DNA of 58,051 nucleotides. Source: JAYYPW01 sp036128855 (lineage in GTDB: Bacteria; Pseudomonadota; Gammaproteobacteria; Comchoanobacterales; Comchoanobacteraceae). The notes beneath the pieces were generated by a model that saw only the letters and a program-made list of their open reading frames with translations, searched no databases and was not told where the DNA came from. The position numbers and the translations under genes were made by a program. How positions within the stretch are numbered: the first letter of the stretch is position 1; each line of letters starts with the position of its first letter. The stretch spans positions 1 through 58,051 of the forward strand of contig JAYYPW010000006.1 of the NCBI GenBank assembly GCA_036128855.1, given 5' to 3'. Shown here piece after piece: positions 1-6,163 of the stretch.

Positions 1-71
1 CAACAATAGCACAGTATCAGGCTACGGAGAATATGATGGAGGATCGCGTATTGAGGAATGGTAATTTATGA
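1..71 (+). CDS. C-terminal end of a probable DegS/AlgW-type periplasmic serine protease (partial)
   Basis: The window opens inside a reading frame (codons from base 3) that ends with TGA at 69-71. The last residues read TIAQYQATEN followed by a 12-residue tail. This resembles the end of the E. coli DegS PDZ domain (VTIQEYPATN, from memory). A DegS/AlgW-type protease next to a Nif3-family gene is a known gammaproteobacterial arrangement, which supports the call. A second open frame (bases 2-64, ending EEW) is the alternative. Only about 22 residues are visible, so the identity is tentative. Confidence 0.35.
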   Translation, partial: TIAQYQATENMMEDRVLRNGNL

Positions 72-90
72 AGATGGGGTGGGAGAAAAA

Positions 91-852
91 ATGATTGCAG
101 TTAAAGATATCATCAATTACACAGACACACTGTTAGCTAGCCATGGTACTAAAGATTATGCACCTAATGGATTACAAATCAGTGGAGTAGAGAATATAGA
201 TAGCGTATATACCGCCGTAACAGCATCCAAAGATGTGCTTGAACAGGTAATTGCTAGTAAAGGGCGTTTTCTTCTCGTGCATCATGGCTACTTTTGGCAA
301 GGTGAAGATAGAAGATTAGTAGGGTGGATGAGGGAAAGGGTCAAAATGTGTCTGATGCATGATATAAACTTATGTGCGTACCACCTGCCATTAGACCGCC
401 ATTCGCAGTTTGGTAATAATGTGTTGTTAGCTCAAATCATGCAGTGGGAAATAGAGGAAAATTTACCCAGTCATGCAGGGGGAGATATGGGACTAGTAGG
501 ACGGACTAGGCAGGCTATGACAGGAGATGTGCTCGCACAAGAGTTACACAAAAAACTGGGGTATAAGCCACAGGTTATCAATAATAATCCAGCCAAAAAA
601 TTGACTCGGATTGCTTGGTGTACGGGTGCAGCCTACGATGACATAAGCTTTGCTATTACCCAAGGGGTGGATGCATTTATCACAGGAGAGATAAGCGAGC
701 GTATAGTGCATATTGCTCGAGAATCTGGTATTGCGTTTTTTGCAGCTGGGCATTATGCTACAGAGCAATTTGGCGTCCAAGCACTGGGGAGTCATCTTGC
801 AAGCCATTTTTCAATTAAGCATCAATTCCTTGCTAGCGATTGCCCAGTATAA
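91..852 (+). CDS. Nif3/YbgI-family dinuclear metal-binding protein
   Basis: This is a member of the Nif3/YbgI (GTP cyclohydrolase 1 type 2) family, which forms toroidal hexamers with a two-metal site; its physiological role is not settled. The sequence aligns with E. coli YbgI along its length: DYAPNGLQ near the N-terminus, VHHGYFW with two metal-binding histidines, INLCAYHLPLD, RIAWCTG, VDAFITGE and the C-terminal AAGHYATE with a further metal-binding His and Glu. I chose the ATG at 91 because GGGAG lies at 81-85 and because family members start just before the DYAPNGLQ helix. An in-frame ATG at 58 would overlap the upstream frame and has its purine run too close. The length (253 aa) is normal. 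Confidence 0.93.
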   Translation: MIAVKDIINYTDTLLASHGTKDYAPNGLQISGVENIDSVYTAVTASKDVLEQVIASKGRFLLVHHGYFWQGEDRRLVGWMRERVKMCLMHDINLCAYHLPLDRHSQFGNNVLLAQIMQWEIEENLPSHAGGDMGLVGRTRQAMTGDVLAQELHKKLGYKPQVINNNPAKKLTRIAWCTGAAYDDISFAITQGVDAFITGEISERIVHIARESGIAFFAAGHYATEQFGVQALGSHLASHFSIKHQFLASDCPV

Positions 853-953
853 CTGATAGATTTAGAGAACCCCAATCATTTTCGGTATTAGGGAATAGAT
901 ACAGGTAATTAATGATAATAACTGTAAGCATTATGTGGTACTTTTGCTCGAAA

Positions 954-970
954 AATGCTATTATAGCATT
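954..970 (+). promoter_or_regulatory. Hairpin in the csrA upstream region
   Basis: AATGCTA (954-960) and TAGCATT (964-970) form a perfect 7-bp stem with a 3-nt loop, 26 bases before the csrA ATG. There is no T-run after it, so it is not a terminator. It could shape the csrA leader or overlap its promoter; TATTAT at 959-964 would be a candidate -10. No GGA lies in the loop, so it is not an obvious CsrA site. Confidence 0.3.
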
Positions 971-996
971 GAAATAATGTCAAATGGAGTTTGATA

Positions 997-1206
997 ATGT
1001 TGATTTTAACAAGACGAATAGGCGAAGTTTTAGTAATTGGTGAAGATGTCAAGTTAACTGTGCTCGGAGTTCGCGGGCATCAAGTGCGTATTGGTGTCGA
1101 TGCGCCAAAAGATGTTGCTGTACATCGTAAAGAAATTTATGAAAAAATCCAAACGACAGAAGCCTCAAACGATAGAGTTGTAAACAGCAAAGACCAAACA
1201 TCTTGA
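997..1206 (+). CDS. csrA: Carbon storage regulator CsrA
   Basis: CsrA is a small homodimeric RNA-binding protein that binds GGA motifs in mRNA leaders and controls translation and stability. In intracellular gammaproteobacteria it governs the switch between replicative and transmissive phases. The 69-aa protein begins MLILTRRIGE and carries VLGVRGHQVRIGVDAPKDV and VHRKEIYEKI, the diagnostic CsrA blocks. The ATG at 997 fits with GGAG at 986-989. An upstream TTG at 991 is open but not needed. The SD itself contains a GGA, so autoregulation is possible. A perfect hairpin lies at 954-970 in the leader. A tRNA-Ser gene follows directly, as in E. coli (csrA-serV). Confidence 0.97.
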   Translation: MLILTRRIGEVLVIGEDVKLTVLGVRGHQVRIGVDAPKDVAVHRKEIYEKIQTTEASNDRVVNSKDQTS

Positions 1207-1231
1207 TTAACGATAGAGCCACTGTTATACT
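1203..1231 (+). promoter_or_regulatory. Sigma70-type promoter for tRNA-Ser
   Basis: TTGATT (1203-1208) and TATACT (1226-1231) are separated by exactly 17 bases, and TG sits one base before the -10 (extended -10). The -35 overlaps the csrA stop codon. The predicted start is near 1238, about 12 bases before the mature tRNA. The tRNA therefore does not depend on csrA transcription. Confidence 0.65.
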
Positions 1232-1249
1232 TTGACCCTATCTAAGCCT

Positions 1250-1336
1250 GGAGAGGTGGCCGAGTGGCTGAAGGCGCTCCCCTGCTAAGGGAGTATGGGG
1301 GAGACCCCATCGAGGGTTCGAATCCCTCTCTCTCCG
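1250..1336 (+). tRNA. tRNA-Ser (GCU)
   Basis: The acceptor stem GGAGAGG pairs with TCTCTCC (1329-1335, one G-U). The anticodon stem CTCCC/GGGAG holds the loop CTGCTAA, giving anticodon GCU. A long variable arm typical of class II tRNAs is present, and the T-arm is GAGGG-TTCGAAT-CCCTC. The discriminator base is G, as expected for serine. CCA is not encoded. Confidence 0.96.
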
Positions 1337-1468
1337 ATTTCCAGTAAAAATACACATTGAACGACCAGTCGTGCTTTTTAGCCTGCTTTCCTCAAAAATT
1401 TTATAAAAATCCAGCAAATTCAAATTATATATATTATATATCAGGTATAAATTTTTAGGAGTGTTGAT

Positions 1469-2068
1469 ATGGACAGTAGGATTAAACCTTCAGAAGATAA
1501 ACCAGATTTTTCAACAATAGAAACGGAAGAAAAAGAGTTAACGCCAGTTCGATTTGCTAAGATATATCTATCAATGTTGTGGCGAAGCACACTGGTGGGA
1601 GCAATAGCAGGCATGTTCATAGGTATACTACTTATCTCTCTCTATATAGAACCTAAAGATTTAGATCAAATACCGGTATTAATATTCACCTGCCTTTTTA
1701 TAACTCTTATGAGGTGGTTTGTTACTTATCATGTATTCAGCCAAGTTATCTGGTCTGACTTTAGAATTGGAATGGTTAACCAAGGGAGTAAGCCCAAGCA
1801 AGTAACTGCGTATATCACTTTTCTCATAACAATATGTATAATGGTTTTAACTGTATTAGTCAGCTTGCTAATGTTTTTTGGGGGAAATTTGGCTGCGGAA
1901 GCTTTTGCAATTCCAGTAGAGTCCATACGCGAAGTAGTAAGCCTGTGCAATTCATTGCTGGTTATATATATGGAGTACCTTGTACTAAGAGGGTTTATTA
2001 GATATGATTTGAACGCAGGCGGTAACATTGTGCTCTATGGACCAGTATCATCCAAACCAACTTCATAA
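1469..2068 (+). CDS. Unrecognised multi-pass membrane protein
   Basis: I do not recognise this 199-aa protein. A hydrophilic, acidic N-terminus of about 35 residues is followed by four likely membrane segments at about 39-60, 69-88, 112-137 and 158-174, with a short polar tail. The ATG at 1469 is backed by AGGAG at 1457-1461. The following TM2-domain gene starts inside its 3' end, so the two are probably translated together. Location is presumably the inner membrane. Confidence 0.7.
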   Translation: MDSRIKPSEDKPDFSTIETEEKELTPVRFAKIYLSMLWRSTLVGAIAGMFIGILLISLYIEPKDLDQIPVLIFTCLFITLMRWFVTYHVFSQVIWSDFRIGMVNQGSKPKQVTAYITFLITICIMVLTVLVSLLMFFGGNLAAEAFAIPVESIREVVSLCNSLLVIYMEYLVLRGFIRYDLNAGGNIVLYGPVSSKPTS

Positions 2069-2315
2069 TTTCAAATCTTCATCTAGAGTCTCAGAATGTG
2101 GTAGGTGGATGTGTATTCTACTTTGCCTAGTTGGGAGTGTTGCTATGCTTGGTGGGTTGCATAGATTCTATACAGGAAGATATTTTTCGGGTTTTTTAAT
2201 GCTTTGCACACTAGGAGGGTTATTTATCTGGTCACTTATTGACTTTTTATTCATCCTTTTTGGTGCGTTTAAAGATGGTGATGAAAAATATGTATTAAAT
2301 TGGTGGGTAGAATAG
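2037..2315 (+). CDS. TM2-domain-like small membrane protein
   Basis: A 92-aa protein with two hydrophobic segments and the TM2 signature: GGLHRFYTGR, then GFLMLCTLGGLFIWSLIDF. TM2 domains are short two-helix membrane modules found in bacteria and eukaryotes with no single assigned function. The ATG at 2037 overlaps the upstream gene by about 32 bases; TTG at 2028 or ATG at 2109 are alternatives. The overlap suggests translational coupling with the four-helix membrane protein. Confidence 0.7.
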   Translation: MDQYHPNQLHNFKSSSRVSECGRWMCILLCLVGSVAMLGGLHRFYTGRYFSGFLMLCTLGGLFIWSLIDFLFILFGAFKDGDEKYVLNWWVE

Positions 2316-2476
2316 TCACGAACTAAAGAAAACATATACATAGCCAACAAGATATTCAAATGCATTCGTGCCCAATTATATGATCCATTGAGCAACACAG
2401 TTACTAAGAATAATATAAAAATAATATTGATCAATTACACTATACTTATAGTTTAGACAGGCTTTCATTTTAAGCA

Positions 2477-2495
2477 ATCTCATAATAAATGAGAT
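2477..2495. other. Inverted repeat between convergent genes
   Basis: ATCTCAT (2477-2483) and ATGAGAT (2489-2495) form a perfect 7-bp stem with a 5-base loop, between the 3' ends of the TM2-like gene (+) and the secreted-protein gene (-). It may act as a weak transcript end for one or both genes. It lacks a proper T-run, so a terminator call is uncertain. Confidence 0.3.
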
Positions 2496-2518
2496 GCAAA
2501 CTTTTGGATAAAAGAGGA

Positions 2519-2989
2519 TTATTTTCTCTTCACATAACATTTTTTATCTTTCCATCCTGATCCATTAGTAACTTCAAGGCGTAAGCCATTTTCTAATAGG
2601 AGTGGAAAAACAAAGTTTTTAGAGATACAAGGACCCTTTTTATTATAGATCTGTTTAAGGTAAAGATCTTGGTTTCTAGGGGATTCAAAACTAAATTCAC
2701 TACTAAAATTAGGCCATACCATGAGGCTCATATAGTCTAGATTCGCATGAAGTTTTCTACAGCTACCACCAAAATCAAAATCCGAACATGGATATTTTCT
2801 TTCGATCTCTTGATCATCTTCGTATACTGCATAATCAAAGTGAATTTCTTTCGATGAAAGGTTTTCTATCTGAAATTTGTTAGCTTTAGAAGATTTTGCG
2901 GTGGCGAAAGATATGGAAATAAAAAAAGAGAATAACAAAAATAAAAATACTTGGATAATTCGATGTGGATAGGATAGGTAATCTTTCAT
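2519..2989 (-). CDS. Unrecognised secreted protein with four mature cysteines
   Basis: A 156-aa protein with a clear Sec signal: a positive start, a hydrophobic core at about 12-28 and a cleavage-like ATA or ATAKS around residue 31. The mature part has four cysteines (about residues 68, 76, 120 and 151), an even number consistent with two disulfides in the periplasm or outside the cell. No known domain is visible. It is a single gene on the minus strand between unrelated neighbours. ATG at 2987-2989. Confidence 0.65.
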   Translation of the reverse strand: MKDYLSYPHRIIQVFLFLLFSFFISISFATAKSSKANKFQIENLSSKEIHFDYAVYEDDQEIERKYPCSDFDFGGSCRKLHANLDYMSLMVWPNFSSEFSFESPRNQDLYLKQIYNKKGPCISKNFVFPLLLENGLRLEVTNGSGWKDKKCYVKRK

Positions 2990-3230
2990 AATGGATACTT
3001 AGCTGGTAATTGAAAACTAATTCAGACTAAGAAAAAGTCTATGCCTAGTCAATAAAAAACTATCTACAATAGCGTATATCATGAAAAGTGTTGGTGTATA
3101 TAAACGATATTGTAGGAAAAGTGAGAATATCATTTACAACCAGTACCATATACCGCATCAGTTTGTAAAAATAGGTATAATGGGTAACGCTCAAACCAGA
3201 CAGATCATTCTACAATAAAAAATATAACGA

Positions 3231-4052
3231 CTATGATGCATCTACGTTTAATTCACCAAATACAGGATACCGTTGTGTATACGGTGCTGCTAACATGGAT
3301 TGATTTAAGGAAGATGAAGCAACGGCAGTGGAGTCCATCCAGGAGTGTTGCAGACGTAAACCGTAGCGAGTCTTCGCATCGTTACCCAGTTCTGCTGCTA
3401 TCGCGAGAGAAGAGGCTTTACCGCTTTTACTAGAAAACTGTAGTCCAATTCTTGAAAATGAGTATTTATCATCAGATTCTGTGTCGAAATAATGGCCAAT
3501 AGATGATTCTAAAACAATGTCAAAGGTATATGACAGGGGTATTTTACGAGATAGAAGGATCTCATGCCCACGCATAGGCTTGTAAGAGATATCGCCTATA
3601 GTCGTAGTATCTTCATGAATAGGGATAAAATTATTCACATGGATATCAAAGTAGCGACTGTATATTTCTGAACCGAGGTTGAAAACAGTATTTTGCATTT
3701 TGAATTCGTTGTCTGAGTAGTTTATTAGGCCATATATGCCAAAAAGAGAGCCATCATCGAGTTTCCGCCTGTAAATAGGGCCTATACCAGCACCAGCTAC
3801 ATTGGTACCGTAGTCATAAAAAAAGGCAGAGTTTAGATTGATAAGACCAGAATCTGTCGAAAATACAGGGGTAACTGCATTAATCTCAAAACCTTGAGAT
3901 CGCTCTTTTTGGTTTACATTAACAAGCTTTTCAGCGTAGAGGTATTGATTAGAAAAGATATCTACATAAAAGACATTGTCTAGTGTGAAAGCGTGAGAGA
4001 GAGATGGGAAACCAAGCAGCATGCCAAGTAATAAAATATGATAGAAAACCAT
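3231..4052 (-). CDS. Outer-membrane beta-barrel protein, inverse-autotransporter-like
   Basis: A 273-aa protein with a signal peptide (hydrophobic 6-18, cleavage near SHA-F at 21-22) followed by alternating polar/aromatic strands typical of a beta-barrel. The stretch GTNVAGAGIGPIYRRKL, then IYGLINYSDNE, NLGSEIYSRYFDIHVN and NFIPI, resembles the inverse-autotransporter (intimin/invasin) beta-domain. There is no passenger domain after the barrel and no terminal aromatic residue. Function (adhesin remnant, porin or stand-alone barrel) cannot be decided. A 9-bp inverted repeat lies about 60 bases upstream of the ATG. Confidence 0.6.
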   Translation of the reverse strand: MVFYHILLLGMLLGFPSLSHAFTLDNVFYVDIFSNQYLYAEKLVNVNQKERSQGFEINAVTPVFSTDSGLINLNSAFFYDYGTNVAGAGIGPIYRRKLDDGSLFGIYGLINYSDNEFKMQNTVFNLGSEIYSRYFDIHVNNFIPIHEDTTTIGDISYKPMRGHEILLSRKIPLSYTFDIVLESSIGHYFDTESDDKYSFSRIGLQFSSKSGKASSLAIAAELGNDAKTRYGLRLQHSWMDSTAVASSSLNQSMLAAPYTQRYPVFGELNVDAS

Positions 4053-4110
4053 AAAACTATGTACTTATATTCAATTTAAGCTAACACGGTCTAATACTAT
4101 CTGTATAGAC

Positions 4111-4135
4111 TTAATACTAAAAATAGTAGTATTAA
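4111..4135. promoter_or_regulatory. Inverted repeat upstream of the beta-barrel gene
   Basis: TTAATACTA (4111-4119) and TAGTATTAA (4127-4135) are a perfect 9-bp inverted repeat with a 7-base gap. It lies 59 bases before the start codon of the minus-strand beta-barrel gene. A further CTAATACTA copy lies at 4091-4099. This could be an operator for a dimeric regulator; it is also AT-rich enough to be fortuitous. Confidence 0.35.
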
Positions 4136-4237
4136 TCCAATATAAGTTACATAAGAGGGATAATATCCAACTATATTAATGGTAAAATAGACACAGCATG
4201 GTAGAAAGATTCAATTGGCATTAAACATCCCTTTATG

Positions 4238-4266
4238 TTGATTCAAAAATAGGTTTTTTGTATAAT
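4238..4266 (+). promoter_or_regulatory. Sigma70-type promoter for trhO-GST
   Basis: TTGATT (4238-4243) and a perfect TATAAT (4261-4266) are spaced by 17 bases. Initiation would fall near 4273, giving a leader of about 20 bases before the trhO ATG at 4293. No strong Shine-Dalgarno is visible in that short leader. Confidence 0.7.
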
Positions 4267-4292
4267 AATCTGTCATTTAAAGTATTTTATCT

Positions 4293-5219
4293 ATGTATAC
4301 CGTTGCAGCCTTTTATCACTTCGCATCACTAGATTGCGATAACTTACCAAATTTACAATCAACTCTCGAGACGCTCTGTCAGGAAAAAGATATAAAAGGT
4401 ACTATTTTACTTGCTCAAGAAGGGGTAAATGGTACTGTAAGTGGATATGCAAAGGCTATAGAGGCTTTGATAAAAGCCCTACGAGCTATAGATGGCTTTT
4501 CTGAGTTGGCTTGGAAGCGAGCAGAGGCGAATAGTCAGCCATTCTTTCGTATGAAAGTTCGGCTTAAAAAAGAAATCGTCACGTTGGGGCGAGGTGACCT
4601 TGATGTGGCAAACCAAACTGCAACAAAGGTAGGCGCAGAAAAGTGGGAAACATTGTTAAACGACCCAGATTGTATTGTAATTGATACAAGAAATACGTAT
4701 GAAACTGCGATTGGTCAGTTTAAAAACGCAACAGATCCAGGTACTGAAAACTTTCGAGATTTTCCTGAATATGTTGCTGAAAAACTTGCGGGTGATAAGA
4801 AAAAGAAAATTGCTATGTATTGCACAGGTGGCATACGCTGTGAAAAAGCCTCTGCCTATATGAAAAAAGCAGGCTTTCAGTCGGTGTATCAGCTAGACGG
4901 GGGCATATTAAAATATTTAGAAGAAACAAAGAACAAGAATGCTTATTGGCAAGGTGATTGCTTCGTATTTGATAACCGCGTTGCAGTACAAGATAATTTG
5001 GAAGAGAGTACCTACAAACAGTGTTTTGGATGCCGCCACCCATTGACGTATGCGCAAATGCAACTTGATTCTTATCGCGAGGGCGTACATTGTCATCGTT
5101 GTGTAGATCAACTAACGTCCGACCAGACCAAGCGGTTTAGTGAGCGGCAGAGACAGATCAAGTTGGCAAAGTCACGTGGCAAGCAGCATATTGGTGTTAA
5201 TCAAAAGGAAGCTATCTAA
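4293..5219 (+). CDS. trhO: tRNA uridine 5-hydroxylation protein TrhO (YceA-type rhodanese)
   Basis: TrhO uses oxygen to form 5-hydroxyuridine at position 34 of several tRNAs, the first step towards cmo5U. The protein (308 aa) has the N-terminal UPF0176/acylphosphatase-like region (KGTILLAQEGVNGTVSG), a rhodanese domain from about 125 with the active-site loop MYCTGGIRCEKA and catalytic Cys177, and the C-terminal Cys motif CFGCRHPLT...CHRC that looks metal-binding. All match the E. coli protein. The GST-like gene begins on the base after its stop codon, so the two form one unit. Confidence 0.93.
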   Translation: MYTVAAFYHFASLDCDNLPNLQSTLETLCQEKDIKGTILLAQEGVNGTVSGYAKAIEALIKALRAIDGFSELAWKRAEANSQPFFRMKVRLKKEIVTLGRGDLDVANQTATKVGAEKWETLLNDPDCIVIDTRNTYETAIGQFKNATDPGTENFRDFPEYVAEKLAGDKKKKIAMYCTGGIRCEKASAYMKKAGFQSVYQLDGGILKYLEETKNKNAYWQGDCFVFDNRVAVQDNLEESTYKQCFGCRHPLTYAQMQLDSYREGVHCHRCVDQLTSDQTKRFSERQRQIKLAKSRGKQHIGVNQKEAI

Positions 5220-5882
5220 ATGTCAGTAGATTTGCCGCGGTTATACTCATTTGTGCGTTGTCCGTATGCCATACGAGCGCGTTTGGCACTGACATATTGT
5301 GGGTTAACATATATACACAGAGAGGTAGACCTCAAAGATAAGCCGCATCATATGATTAGCTTGTCTCCAAAAGCAACTGTGCCAGTACTATTTTGGAATG
5401 ATGGCAGAGTATTTGACGAAAGTATAGATATAGTCCGTTGGGCCACAGCCAACCACCTGCCTACAGGTTGGAGAGAAAATCAAAAAGTCGATGAAGATAT
5501 AGAGATACAAGAGTTATTAGAGAAGCTTGCATCGGATTTCATACCACAGCTAAATCGTATAAAATACCCAGAACGCTTTGAAGATAGCGATAGAAGGCAG
5601 CAAGAAATATTTTTAAAAAAATACCTTCAACATCTCGGTAAAAAAATGCGTAGCAACCATCACATTGCAGAAAAACCAAGTTATGCTGATATTCTTTTAG
5701 TCCCACTAGTAAGACAATTACGGGGTGCAGAGACCGATTGGTTTATGCATAATGCCCCAGAAAATATACAAGCCTGGCTACAGTCTTGGGTTGAAGTTGC
5801 AAATTTTACTCACATAATGCAGAAGTATTCAATATGGCAGCCTGGCGAAGAAAGTGTTATCGTTTCTCCAAAGCGAACATAA
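5220..5882 (+). CDS. Glutathione S-transferase-like protein
   Basis: A 220-aa protein with an N-terminal thioredoxin-fold GST domain. FVRCPYAIRARLAL places Cys14 at the active-site position (CPYA, glutaredoxin-like with one cysteine). ATVPVL holds the cis-proline, and DESIDI is the glutathione-contacting Glu-Ser. The C-terminal half is all-alpha and more divergent. The ATG directly abuts the trhO stop codon, implying translational coupling. A link to tRNA modification is only an inference from position. It could also be a glutaredoxin-2-type enzyme. Cytosolic. Confidence 0.82.
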   Translation: MSVDLPRLYSFVRCPYAIRARLALTYCGLTYIHREVDLKDKPHHMISLSPKATVPVLFWNDGRVFDESIDIVRWATANHLPTGWRENQKVDEDIEIQELLEKLASDFIPQLNRIKYPERFEDSDRRQQEIFLKKYLQHLGKKMRSNHHIAEKPSYADILLVPLVRQLRGAETDWFMHNAPENIQAWLQSWVEVANFTHIMQKYSIWQPGEESVIVSPKRT

Positions 5883-6163
5883 ATAAGAAAAAAGATTTTT
5901 TTGGGTGTGCTATAAACATTTTTATAACAAATAAAACTATAGGGTTATATGCCGATTCCTGCACATACTAGACACATCATAGTGCATTTATAGGGAATAA
6001 CTCACCTCATACACATTTGCATCACTACTTGGACTGTTTGTCTTATCGGTCATCTCCCAGGCTGGTTCAGTTATTGAGACCTATTAATTTTTTATTCTAT
6101 CCTAGACAGTGATTTATACGCATGATATAGTTCGAAAAAATTAAGCCAAGGAGTAATCAGTAT

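Noticed and set aside
3168..3182. TATAAT at 3176-3181 as a promoter
   Set aside because: No -35 and no plus-strand gene downstream; it would only give antisense of the beta-barrel gene.
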